Origin: Bacteroidales bacterium
GTDB lineage: Bacteria; Bacteroidota; Bacteroidia; Bacteroidales; WCHB1-69
Direction of reading: 5' to 3'
NCBI GenBank assembly: GCA_017554325.1
Contig: JAFZIP010000011.1
Location: 124,001 to 188,000 of the forward strand
Length of the DNA stretch: 64,000 bases
Shown here one piece after another: positions 25,605 through 32,971 of this stretch. Under the pieces are notes generated by a model. That model saw only the letters and a list, made by a program, of their open reading frames with translations, had not been told where the DNA came from and ran no database searches. Positions within the stretch are counted from its first letter, which is position 1; every line of letters begins with the position of its first letter. The translations under genes were made by a program, and so were the position numbers.

Positions 25605-26567
25605 ATGGTTGTTATGGAGTTCAAGTTAAAAGAATGTCACAGAGATGTTTCAGACAAAGAACTATTGGATGATCTTCGGAGAGTGGCTGAGCTATTAAGC
25701 AAGGAAAACCTTTCAATGTTAGAATATCAAAAGAATGGAAAATATCATCCTTCAACTATTGCACGTAGATTTGGTGGATGGAGGAAATCTTTAAAAAATG
25801 CAGGTCTTTCATTGAAAAAGAATTGGGCTACATATGAATACTGTGACGATGAAACTATGTTTTTTGAAGATATGCGAGTGGTCGCAAGTAAATTGGATAA
25901 AGAATATATCACTACGGGAGATTATGTAAAACATGGTAAATACTCAAAGAAAACAATGCTTCATAGATACGGCAGTTGGGATGTTATACTTCAGAAGGCT
26001 GGATTAAAACCAACTCCATATAGATTGGGTAAAGGAAAGACGATTTCTGACGAAGAGTTATTTCAAGACATTGAACGCGTTTGGATAAAGTTAGGAAGAC
26101 AACCTACCATTACCGATGTAAAAAATGGAGAATTTAGTTTTGGACAAAACACGTTTGCTCGTCATTTTGGTGGTTGGCGAGGTGCTTTGGAGGCCTTTAT
26201 TAAATATGTGAATTCTGATGATAACGAGGTTTCTCCTCCATCTAATAATAGTGAACAACAGGCTAAAGTTGAAAAAAGAGTTAACCAGCATAAACAATCT
26301 AACCCTATTGAACGAGAAAAAAAGGTAGCGGATGGTCCTAAAAATCATAAGACCAATAGGGATATCAATCTTCGTTTACGTTTTAAGGTAATGGCACGAG
26401 ACAATTTCAAATGCTGCATGTGTGGAAGATCCCCCGCAACAGACCCCTCCGTCGTGCTCCACATAGATCACATAAAACCATGGGCAAAAGGCGGAGAAAC
26501 CACAATGGACAACCTGCAAACATTGTGTTCAAAATGCAATCTTGGGAAAAGCGACATCATGCTGTAA
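25605..26567 (+). CDS. HNH endonuclease with three homing-endonuclease-associated repeats
   Basis: A 320-residue nuclease. Three repeats of about 55 residues fill the first two thirds; each ends in a similar helix: ARRFGGWRKSLKNAGL, LHRYGSWDVILQKAGL and ARHFGGWRGALEAF. These are helical DNA-recognition repeats known from HNH homing-type enzymes. A charged linker follows, then the HNH domain from about residue 258: FKCCMCG (first CxxC), LHIDHIKPWAKGG (the DH pair) and NLQTLCSKCNLGKSD (second CxxC). All catalytic residues are present. Translation may start at 25605 or at 25614. It is the first gene of the cargo after nifJ and could be a selfish or defence nuclease. Confidence 0.85.
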   Translation: MVVMEFKLKECHRDVSDKELLDDLRRVAELLSKENLSMLEYQKNGKYHPSTIARRFGGWRKSLKNAGLSLKKNWATYEYCDDETMFFEDMRVVASKLDKEYITTGDYVKHGKYSKKTMLHRYGSWDVILQKAGLKPTPYRLGKGKTISDEELFQDIERVWIKLGRQPTITDVKNGEFSFGQNTFARHFGGWRGALEAFIKYVNSDDNEVSPPSNNSEQQAKVEKRVNQHKQSNPIEREKKVADGPKNHKTNRDINLRLRFKVMARDNFKCCMCGRSPATDPSVVLHIDHIKPWAKGGETTMDNLQTLCSKCNLGKSDIML

Positions 26568-26641
26568 CAATGAGGTTTTCACCAACTAAACCACCTGTTG
26601 ATAATTATTGCCTCTATCAATCATGATGGCAATGAGACAGG

Positions 26642-26661
26642 AACATGTGTCTACACATGTT
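26642..26661. repeat. Perfect dyad AACATGTGT-CT-ACACATGTT
   Basis: Nine-base arms with a two-base spacer, about 100 nt upstream of the promoter at 26758. It may be an operator or a small hairpin. Confidence 0.45.
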
Positions 26662-26757
26662 TGATAGGGATGTGGATATTGAATACTACAACAGATTATT
26701 TATAACATCATCTTGTAATTATTTCTGTTATTAGACATTAGGTGTTCAAGTATTTTG

Positions 26758-26765
26758 TATTTTTG
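26758..26765 (+). promoter_or_regulatory. Promoter of the 26.8-27.1 kb unit (TATTTTTG)
   Basis: TATTTTTG followed by CG, a good match to the Bacteroidota -7 box, with no long coding region downstream before the terminator at 27078-27119. Confidence 0.45.
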
Positions 26766-26941
26766 CGATTGTAAATTTGCATGTTTCAATCTTATCGTGC
26801 ACTTTATTTGTTCTTTGTTTTGTTAATACTCTATGTTGTAGCTTCATGTCATTAAATTATTATTTAGTGTGCTTTCAAATTTTCAGCTTTATAGTTGATG
26901 TGATAAGTCTTATAAACTATCTAAGAAAGGAGGTTCATCAT

Positions 26942-27001
26942 ATGAAAAATACAATTTCGGCTACTTTGGTATTCGCGGCTATCCCGAACAGGGCATTGTA
27001 G
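26942..27001 (+). CDS. Possible 19-residue peptide with strong ribosome binding site
   Basis: ATG at 26942 opens a 19-codon frame (MKNTISATLV..., ending TAG at 26999-27001). AAGGAGG lies eight bases upstream, unusually strong for Bacteroidota, where such sites are rare. There is no homology I can name, and the frame overlaps sequence that may belong to a structured RNA. Low confidence. Confidence 0.2.
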   Translation: MKNTISATLVFAAIPNRAL

Positions 27002-27026
27002 TATTAACAAGAAGGAGAACATCAAG

Positions 27027-27075
27027 ATAGAGTGGTTGAATGCCAATGTGGGGTTCGAGTCCTCAGGTAGCCGCA
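27027..27075 (+). pseudogene. tRNA-Ser-like fragment (D-arm joined to T-arm)
   Basis: AGAGTGGTTGAATGC (27030-27044) is the D-arm core of many bacterial tRNA-Ser genes. It is followed almost directly by TGGGG-TTCGAGT-CCTCA, a well-formed T-arm (27049-27065), and by GGTAGCC (27066-27072), which could be the 3' acceptor strand. The anticodon and variable arms are missing. A matching GGCTACT lies upstream at 26959, too far away for a normal tRNA. I read this as a tRNA scar rather than a working gene. Confidence 0.4.
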
Positions 27076-27077
27076 AT

Positions 27078-27119
27078 AGAAAAGAGTAATCCTTTTATGT
27101 TAAAGGGTTGCTCTTTTTG
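27078..27119 (+). terminator. Long-stem terminator after the tRNA-like fragment
   Basis: AAAAGAGTAATCCTTT pairs with AAAGGGTTGCTCTTTT over about 16 base pairs (two wobbles), loop TATGTT, followed by further T. Position directly after an acceptor-like sequence is typical for tRNA genes. Confidence 0.75.
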
Positions 27120-27134
27120 TATTGGAATATTTTG

Positions 27135-27142
27135 TAGTTTTG
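27135..27142 (+). promoter_or_regulatory. Promoter of the 27.2-29.1 kb operon (TAGTTTTG)
   Basis: TAGTTTTG lies 27 nt before the ATG at 27170. Confidence 0.5.
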
Positions 27143-27169
27143 CAAGTTAATAGTTGTAACAATTGAATT

Positions 27170-27472
27170 ATGAATAGTAAAGACATACTTGATTTCATCA
27201 ATGCCAACTTCACGATGCGTGCCAACGTGAATTGCTACAACAAGTTGAATTGTTTTGTTGATGCGATGCGGGATAACCAGTATTACCCCATTACCGAAGA
27301 TGAAATCCATCGTGGTGTAGAATACAAAAAAGCAGAAGGGAAGGCACTATTGAAATGTCTTGATCCAATTATTCCAGATGAAGAAAAGCATTTAGCTGAA
27401 ACCATGATTGACTCTTTGTGTAACCAAAGTCTGCAGCAATTCTTGGAGTACAAACGCACGCACGAAAAATAA
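27170..27472 (+). CDS. Hypothetical 100-residue protein
   Basis: A small soluble, acidic/helical protein that I do not recognise. It has three cysteines (C24, C30 and C64 approximately) and no membrane segment or signal peptide. It is the first gene after the promoter at 27135-27142 and ends 34 nt before the ATPase gene, so it is probably co-expressed with the ATPase and its partner. A role as an inhibitor or accessory subunit of that pair is a guess from position only. Confidence 0.55.
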   Translation: MNSKDILDFINANFTMRANVNCYNKLNCFVDAMRDNQYYPITEDEIHRGVEYKKAEGKALLKCLDPIIPDEEKHLAETMIDSLCNQSLQQFLEYKRTHEK

Positions 27473-27506
27473 ATAGAAAAACTCACAGTTTTTAAAACAC
27501 TGTTAT

Positions 27507-28655
27507 ATGAATAATCTTAAAATATCCGATCTTGGTCCATTAGGTAAAATCAACATCAATTTTGGTGATTTAACCATCCTTGTCGGCCCACAAGCTAGTG
27601 GGAAAAGTATTGCGCTTGAAACACTTAAACTTGTCGTTGATAGGGATAGTGTCATAAGCAACCTTGACAGATACAATTATATAATTGGGCATAATATTGA
27701 TAAAATCTTAAATGTTTATTATGGCGATGGTATGGCTCCCATTTGGAAAAGCCATGCATCGGTTATTTTTGACGGCGCTTATTTTGATAAAAAGCAGATA
27801 CCTCTGAAGCCCAAATCGGACAACGAAACTGTCTTTTATATCCCAGCCCAAAGAATTCTTAGTATATCTGATGGTCGTCCTAAGAATTTTATGGAATTTG
27901 ACAGTTCTTCTCCTTATATTCATCGTATTTTCAGTGAAACCTTGAGATTGTTCATGCAGAATGGTTTGGGACAGTCCAACACTATTTTTCCATTGAGCAA
28001 CAGATTAAAGGGCCATATGAAAAAATCGCTCAATGCTTCTATTTTTCACAACGCCAAGGTGGTAATGGAAGAACGTTCCGGGCAAAAGAAGATGTTGTTA
28101 CAAGTGGACGATGTCAACATACCCTTTATGTCATGGAGTGCAGGACAAAAAGAGTTTATGCCATTATTGCTGGCTTTTTATTGTTTGTCCGGACCACCAT
28201 CAAAAGTAATTAAACGTGAGAAATACAAGTATGTAATTATAGAAGAACCCGGAATGGGTCTTCATCCACGGGCTATTATCAGTGTACTTCTTCAGATATT
28301 AGAGTTACTACAAGATGGTTATCAAGTGATCCTTTCCACCCATTCTCCTATGTTTCTTGAGTTTGCATGGGCTTTCAATCTCTTAAGGAAGGTCTCGACA
28401 AAATACAAAGCCCTGAATGAATTGTTTGAAGTGCCTGAAAATTCCTCCATCAGCACGATGCTTACTGGTATTTTTGAAAAAACTATTAACACCTATTATT
28501 TTAAACGAACAAAAACGGGAAAAGTAGTTTCTGTTAACATATCTTCTTTAGACGCAGGAAGTTCAAACAGCATCATAGCAGAATGGGGAGGATTGTCGTC
28601 CTTTGCATCAAAAGCATCCGAGGTTGTTTCAAAACACTTGAATAATGAAGACTGA
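27507..28655 (+). CDS. ABC/SMC-like AAA-family ATPase, defence-type
   Basis: A 382-residue cytoplasmic ATPase of the OLD/RecF-like kind. Walker A is GPQASGKS (residues 27-34), right after a short N-terminal strand pair; the ABC signature region reads MSWSAGQKEFMPLL; Walker B is YVIIEEPGMGLHP with the catalytic glutamates; the switch histidine is in ILSTHSPMFLE. There is no coiled-coil or Toprim domain: the middle section (about residues 60-200) is a lineage-specific insert. Such stand-alone ATPases usually act with an effector gene next door; here the gene for the 154-residue protein overlaps its end by 11 nt. Confidence 0.85.
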   Translation: MNNLKISDLGPLGKININFGDLTILVGPQASGKSIALETLKLVVDRDSVISNLDRYNYIIGHNIDKILNVYYGDGMAPIWKSHASVIFDGAYFDKKQIPLKPKSDNETVFYIPAQRILSISDGRPKNFMEFDSSSPYIHRIFSETLRLFMQNGLGQSNTIFPLSNRLKGHMKKSLNASIFHNAKVVMEERSGQKKMLLQVDDVNIPFMSWSAGQKEFMPLLLAFYCLSGPPSKVIKREKYKYVIIEEPGMGLHPRAIISVLLQILELLQDGYQVILSTHSPMFLEFAWAFNLLRKVSTKYKALNELFEVPENSSISTMLTGIFEKTINTYYFKRTKTGKVVSVNISSLDAGSSNSIIAEWGGLSSFASKASEVVSKHLNNED

Positions 28656-29109
28656 GGAGACACCATTAGAAACAGCCATTGCACAAACCGCCGATATTGC
28701 GGGACATTTTAAAAATGGCATTCAGGCAGTCAAAAGGGCTTATCGTTCAAAGATTCAAACTACAAAGTCTCGAATGTTGACTGGCAGCGTAGATATAGAT
28801 ACCGCAACTCAAATATTGTATCCTAATTCAAACAGATGGGATTATGCTATTGAATATGACAATAAGATATACTTTGTAGAGTTTCATCCTGCCTCAACCA
28901 GCAATGTGGATGAAATGATAGAAAAACTTAAATGGCTTAATTGGTGGCTTCAGGAAAAAGCACCACATATCAATGCCTTAAAACCGAAAAACATAAACGC
29001 ATATCACTGGGTGGCAACAGGAAGCATCCAGATTCTAAATACTTCACGACAATATAAACTATTAGCGACAAAAGGATTACTTCCTAAAAAGATAATGGTT
29101 TTCAAATGA
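28645..29109 (+). CDS. Putative PD-(D/E)XK-like partner of the ATPase
   Basis: A 154-residue protein overlapping the ATPase gene by 11 nt, so the two are translationally coupled. The core NRWDYAIEYDNKIYFVEFHPAS resembles a PD-(D/E)XK nuclease hairpin: Asp66 in the first strand, Glu79 in the next, with His81 in place of the usual lysine. A helix (VDEMIEKLKWLNWWLQE) follows, as in that fold. The rest, including AYHWVATGSIQIL, is unfamiliar. Nuclease identity is inferred from this pattern only and the active-site substitution leaves doubt. Confidence 0.5.
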   Translation: MKTEETPLETAIAQTADIAGHFKNGIQAVKRAYRSKIQTTKSRMLTGSVDIDTATQILYPNSNRWDYAIEYDNKIYFVEFHPASTSNVDEMIEKLKWLNWWLQEKAPHINALKPKNINAYHWVATGSIQILNTSRQYKLLATKGLLPKKIMVFK

Positions 29110-29115
29110 TCCTTG

Positions 29116-29229
29116 TACCGCTACCCGCAAGATGCGCGACCGCGTGAAGCGCATCATGAAGTATGTGGCACAGGTCGCTATGGGCGCAAGCCAGGCTCAG
29201 TACTTCAAGGCCATCAAGGAAGCTGAAGC
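29116..29229 (+). pseudogene. Rearranged fragment of nifJ
   Basis: Positions 29116-29161 match nifJ 24625-24670 at 42 of 46 bases. Positions 29162-29229 match nifJ 25097-25164 at 68 of 68. The two parts are joined directly, so 426 bases of nifJ (142 codons) are missing between them. After 29229 the match ends, though AAGTATTTCG and TCCTTCCT at about 29268-29287 may be a third scrap of nifJ (compare 22884-22905). The fragment lies 3.6 kb downstream of the intact gene in the same direction. Confidence 0.9.
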
Positions 29230-29506
29230 AAGTGTTTCGCCTACTAAATTCCTTCACCCTGAATGAGACCAAGTATTTCGTCCTTCCTAATTTCTCACCT
29301 TATCATCACTACCCAAACATAATTCATCACCTTACCCAGCATTACCATTTTCATTACAAAAAATATGAAAATCAATTTTGCCAATTTCAAAAATATTTGT
29401 ATTTTTGCACGCTATTATACCGATTATAGGAATTGATATAATAATGTAATTATTTATTATCGCAATAATACCATTTTCTTGTAATAGAGAATATTTAGTA
29501 TGCATT
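29230..29506. other. Leader region of the 29.5 kb gene pair
   Basis: AT-rich, no gene seen. A promoter box TATTTTTG is at 29400-29407, giving a leader of about 95 nt before the ATG at 29507. Confidence 0.4.
29400..29407 (+). promoter_or_regulatory. Promoter of the 29.5-31.2 kb pair (TATTTTTG)
   Basis: TATTTTTG followed by CA, the typical context of the Bacteroidota -7 box, upstream of two closely spaced genes. Confidence 0.5.
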
Positions 29507-30172
29507 ATGGCAGAAAACAAGAAATCAGCAGAATTAATAAAAGATAGTGAAAAGGCACTAAAACTCTACCAGAATTATTTGGATGGGTTGGCTCAAAAAA
29601 ATCCTGTTAGTTCCGAGATTTTTTCCAACAAAGGTATTGATCACGCATCCATTCTTATGGCCACATTGTTGGCGAACACCGATCACTCGATGGATATGTA
29701 TTGTCAGGGATTACGTCCAGGCATATTATGTGGGGAACAAGAAGGAGACAACACGGGGGCAGAGGGGGCATATTGGTATGAATTTAAAAAATTCTTTCAA
29801 GAAAGAATCCAATCCGATGATTTCACAAATGATAGCATTCGTATACTAATTCAGAAAAAAAATTGGATAAAGAATGCTCCTTTCCGCCTAATTAGAGAAG
29901 TTCTTGCCAATCCAGATTTAAGTAAAAAAATTCAGGTTAGGATTATTTCGGATGAGGCTAGAACAAGTATTGAAAAGGCGTTGGGAGAAGATAGTGATGT
30001 GAATTACAATTTCTCTATTTATGACGGGAAAGCATTCCGTTTAGAATATGAGCCCGATAACTACCGCGCACTTGGATCTTTCAATAGTCCTTCTTGGTGT
30101 TCTCTACTTCTGAAATTATTCGATAACGCTTTCAATACTGCTACAGACATCAAAGGCGAAATTCTCCAATAA
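29507..30172 (+). CDS. Hypothetical protein with phospholipase D-like C-terminal pattern
   Basis: A 221-residue soluble protein. Residues about 45-70 read DHASILMATLLANTDHSMDMYCQGL, cut here as DHASILMATLL and NTDHSMDMYCQGL. The second half (RILIQKKNW, VRIISDEA, FSIYDGKAFRLEYEPD and ALGSFNSPSWCSLLLKLFD) resembles the second half of phospholipase D-like folds, where a histidine motif is replaced; no HKD motif is visible, so activity is uncertain. The membrane protein gene starts 5 nt after its stop, so the two form a unit. Function unknown; a sensor/effector pair in defence is one possibility. Confidence 0.55.
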   Translation: MAENKKSAELIKDSEKALKLYQNYLDGLAQKNPVSSEIFSNKGIDHASILMATLLANTDHSMDMYCQGLRPGILCGEQEGDNTGAEGAYWYEFKKFFQERIQSDDFTNDSIRILIQKKNWIKNAPFRLIREVLANPDLSKKIQVRIISDEARTSIEKALGEDSDVNYNFSIYDGKAFRLEYEPDNYRALGSFNSPSWCSLLLKLFDNAFNTATDIKGEILQ

Positions 30173-30177
30173 AGAGC

Positions 30178-31167
30178 ATGATCTTTTGCGACATCTTCCT
30201 TAAGTTTGAATATCTCCCAACATTTGTCCCGTTAATCCAATTATTAGTGGGAAGTGTTTTTATGGCTAACTTCATAGCCAATAAAAATGGACTGCTTCCT
30301 GAAACGATACAATTAGGTCAGATACAAGCAGAAGGATGGGATGATGCTTTGGGATACAGACTAGCAGAGGAACCTGTGTTTAGTAATGATTTTAGGCTCT
30401 TACAAACAAGAACAATGTTTGTATTGGCTCTGTATGGATGTTTTACTCTTTTTTATTGTTCAATCTTTCGTTGTTGCTATAGGCCGTCACCATTTGGAAT
30501 GGCAGTATTATCATTTATCGTACTTGTATTCCAGTTGTATTCTATAATAATATTGGGAAAAAATCGACCAAATAAAACATACATTCAAATATTCATCATA
30601 ATATCTATTGTACTATTCTTTTTGTTTATAGTGCTTTTCCCAGATATATTTGTTTTTTCAGAAAAATGTAATTATATAATCACAATCGCAACCAACATAT
30701 GCGTTTTATTTAATATGATTATATGGAGTGGATTATATATTAAGAAAGAGATTCTATTAAAAAGAGTTCCTTTACTAATCAATAATCTTAAATTAGATAT
30801 TCAAATTGCAAGTCTTCCAGGTGTTGAGCCCCGCCTTCAATACATTGCAAGTATATTGGAATCTGAAAATAGTAATATTCTCTACCAGAAAGCAATTGAC
30901 ACACTAAAACGTGATGATTTATATTTTACCAAGTCTTCAACAGGGCAAACCTTTGACAATCATTTAATTGAAAGAATAAAAGACATTATTAATTCGAGTG
31001 ATTTCAACCAAACAGACAAAGCAAAGATTATTGCTACGATAAACGAGCATCCACAAGTCAACACTCCGCAATCATTTATTTCTATTCCTCAAGAACGAGA
31101 GACTATCTTTAAAGAAAGTTCGAAAAGACTAATTGAATTGGGATTTATAGAGAAAGTTTCGAAATAG
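30178..31167 (+). CDS. Multi-pass membrane protein with cytoplasmic C-terminal domain
   Basis: A 329-residue protein with an N-terminal hydrophobic segment (about residues 13-32), then four more helices around 78-97, 104-125, 134-157 and 163-190, and a soluble C-terminal part of about 130 residues (KLDIQIASLPGVEPRLQYIA, RDDLYFTKSSTGQTFDNHL cut shorter here as RDDLYFTKSS). I do not recognise the family. It follows the previous gene by 5 nt. Codon use is AT-rich, like the rest of the cargo. A membrane anchor or pore partnering the upstream soluble protein is plausible but unproven. Confidence 0.6.
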   Translation: MIFCDIFLKFEYLPTFVPLIQLLVGSVFMANFIANKNGLLPETIQLGQIQAEGWDDALGYRLAEEPVFSNDFRLLQTRTMFVLALYGCFTLFYCSIFRCCYRPSPFGMAVLSFIVLVFQLYSIIILGKNRPNKTYIQIFIIISIVLFFLFIVLFPDIFVFSEKCNYIITIATNICVLFNMIIWSGLYIKKEILLKRVPLLINNLKLDIQIASLPGVEPRLQYIASILESENSNILYQKAIDTLKRDDLYFTKSSTGQTFDNHLIERIKDIINSSDFNQTDKAKIIATINEHPQVNTPQSFISIPQERETIFKESSKRLIELGFIEKVSK

Positions 31168-31220
31168 AACAAATATAATTATATTCTTTATTTTTTGAAA
31201 AAGAGTCTTGCTTGAAAAAC

Positions 31221-31340
31221 ATGCATTTGGAAGAGATATTGGGAACTACTGATATTATCGGCCATTGTTTGGAGTATGGACATCGCAAGCCAGAGTTCCA
31301 TCAAGATGATGTTTTTCGGGTTATTATATGGCGTAGATAG
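31221..31340 (+). pseudogene. C-terminal remnant of an AlbA_2-type ATP-binding/regulatory protein
   Basis: A 39-codon open stretch ending in TAG contains IIGHCLEYGHRKPEF and HQDDVFRVIIWRR. The pattern C-x3-G-x-x-KPEF followed by a VII.WR end is the usual C-terminus of proteins with an AlbA_2 domain (putative DNA-binding/ATP-binding regulators). No upstream part is found, so this is a remnant left in the spacer between the convergent gene pairs. Confidence 0.55.
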
Positions 31341-31435
31341 ATAAAGAGGTGAAGAAAGAGGTAATATAGGAGTACAAGAATCACACCGGCGGCACCGCTA
31401 ACTGCACCTTGCATCACGACAAACCATCAAACTCA

Positions 31436-32125
31436 TCATTTAGGTATTTTACTCATACAGTAATCCGTATTCAATTTTATTTGTTTGTAAAATGATGTAT
31501 AATCTTTGTACACCCGAAGTGACAAACCTTTAGTTTTTATATTATACAACGAAAGATTTGCTTGTACACGGGTTAAAACATTGCTTATTCTATTGTTAGT
31601 TGGACAAACAGAAGAAAATAACGGGATTTTATGAGGATCAACAAACCCTCTTTTAATATTATCAGGCAATCTATTAATATTATCATTCCAATAATATTCT
31701 TCCGTCTTATTTTGAGGAGATACTTCCCCGGAATCATATGCCTGTTGCCATCTTTCAAAATCTCTCTTCAATTTTTCAAAAAGCGTAACATCAATAATTG
31801 TAAAATCCATGTCACTTTTTTCTGAAAAAGGCTTTCCATATTGATTTGGATCAATTGAAAAACCTTGCTTTGCACTTCCTATTAATTTGATACAGTCTAC
31901 AGAAACCTCCAATTCTTTTCCTATAAACTGCTTGACCTGATCAAATAATAAAGGAATTGACATAAATGCATAAGGCGGATTATCAATAATATAATGATTA
32001 ATTAAGGATTTTTGCTCTGCTTCGGTTAATTTGCTGTACAAAGCCTTCATCTCTTCGGAACATAAGAAAACATCCTTTATTAATCTACAATTTTCTGAAA
32101 GCTGAAAAAATTTATATGTGTTCAT
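31436..32125 (-). CDS. Polymerase-beta-fold nucleotidyltransferase, paired with a GT51 gene
   Basis: A 229-residue cytoplasmic protein. KLIGSAKQGFSI (GSAKQGFS at residues 83-90) followed by FSEKSDMDFTIID (Asp105 and Asp107) forms the GS...DxD catalytic signature of nucleotidyltransferases, so the enzyme is probably active. The helix after it (LFEKLKRDFERWQQAY) and the C-terminal YKDYTSFYKQI are typical of no described toxin family I know; CD-NTases, MNT and AbiEii toxins share only the core. Its start overlaps the end of the transglycosylase gene by 14 nt, which implies coupled translation and a joint role. Confidence 0.7.
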   Translation of the reverse strand: MNTYKFFQLSENCRLIKDVFLCSEEMKALYSKLTEAEQKSLINHYIIDNPPYAFMSIPLLFDQVKQFIGKELEVSVDCIKLIGSAKQGFSIDPNQYGKPFSEKSDMDFTIIDVTLFEKLKRDFERWQQAYDSGEVSPQNKTEEYYWNDNINRLPDNIKRGFVDPHKIPLFSSVCPTNNRISNVLTRVQANLSLYNIKTKGLSLRVYKDYTSFYKQIKLNTDYCMSKIPK

Positions 32126-32687
32126 AGCGCTCTACTCTTTTCATAATATATCTTACCCGTCTTCTTATCCGTTCTTGTTGTTTATCAGTCATATTTCTTG
32201 GCTCGGGATACTTTAATCTAGCAACTATCTCAGCACAAATTTCATCAGGAATTACATTATTTTTATCCATATTGAATCGTTGTAAAATAGCTTCTAAGTT
32301 CTGGTATTTAGTTCCATAATATGCTATGTTCAAGTATGTAAAAGCAATACTTTTTTTATCAGCAATACGATGCAATCTGGATGCAAGAATTATTTCACGG
32401 ATTTTCCGTTCAATGGTATATTCATAACGTCCTGTTATAACCCTAACCAATTGTTGCTCAATTGTACTAGCTCCTTCTCTGGAAGAAAAAAAAGTATGTT
32501 TGATAATGGCTCTTAATATAGCCAAAGGATCGAAACCATGGTGCTTAAAAAACCGACGGTCTTCCGCTTGAACTAAAAATAAAATCAATCGGTCTGCACA
32601 TGGACTATCAATACTACTCCGCTTTATTTCATCTGGCAATTGTTCTTGTATAAATTTCCATTCTTGTGAAATAGACATGATTTTCAT
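32112..32687 (-). CDS. Stand-alone GT51 (peptidoglycan glycosyltransferase) domain without membrane anchor
   Basis: A 191-residue protein with glycosyltransferase-51 motifs in order: VQAEDRRFFKHHGFD (catalytic Glu42), GASTIEQQLVR (second catalytic Glu77), RKIREIILASRL, and KSIAFTYLNIAYYG. In known enzymes this domain polymerises lipid II on the outer face of the membrane and is tethered by a transmembrane helix, often with a transpeptidase. Here there is no signal peptide, membrane helix or transpeptidase, so it should stay in the cytoplasm. The highly charged tail (QQERIRRRVRYIMKRVERYEHI split as QQERIRRRVRY and IMKRVER) is unusual. It is the first gene of a pair with the nucleotidyltransferase. 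Confidence 0.75.
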   Translation of the reverse strand: MKIMSISQEWKFIQEQLPDEIKRSSIDSPCADRLILFLVQAEDRRFFKHHGFDPLAILRAIIKHTFFSSREGASTIEQQLVRVITGRYEYTIERKIREIILASRLHRIADKKSIAFTYLNIAYYGTKYQNLEAILQRFNMDKNNVIPDEICAEIVARLKYPEPRNMTDKQQERIRRRVRYIMKRVERYEHI

Positions 32688-32971
32688 TATTCTTATGTAT
32701 ACCTAAAAAACTATTTTATTTATCATCTACTTGATTATTCAATGGTAAAACATGTTATATGTTGGATTAACGGCATTTATCCTTTTTTCATAATCCTGAT
32801 ACATAAGTCTGGTTATATTGCTCGGATGTTTTCTGCACAATATTTCGATCAGTGGTGTATTACCCATTTTTTAACCAATTAAACATCTTCCGTTTGCTCT
32901 CTTCCATCTTACATCCTCACTTCCCTTTGCAGCCCAAACACCCCTCCCTCCCACACACTTTCAACCCCTTC

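Larger units (their letters stand above)
26568..27169. other. Intergenic transcription unit without a long reading frame
   Basis: No convincing protein gene fills these 600 bases. They hold a perfect dyad (AACATGTGT-CT-ACACATGTT, 26642-26661), a promoter box TATTTTTG at 26758-26765, a strong ribosome binding site (AAGGAGG, about 26927-26933) before a 19-codon frame at 26942-27001, a tRNA-Ser-like fragment (27027-27075) and a long terminator (27078-27119). An open frame 26777-27001 is hydrophobic and has no support. A short structured RNA or peptide gene is possible. Confidence 0.4.

Noticed and set aside
26777..27001. Hydrophobic 74-codon frame as a membrane protein
   Set aside because: AT-rich composition alone explains the hydrophobic residues; no promoter-start arrangement or conserved pattern supports it better than the shorter frame with a ribosome binding site.
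26959..27075. Functional tRNA with acceptor GGCTACT/GGTAGCC, or a tmRNA
   Set aside because: The span is about 115 nt, no anticodon arm of proper geometry forms, and no resume codon or tag frame with an LAA-like end is visible.
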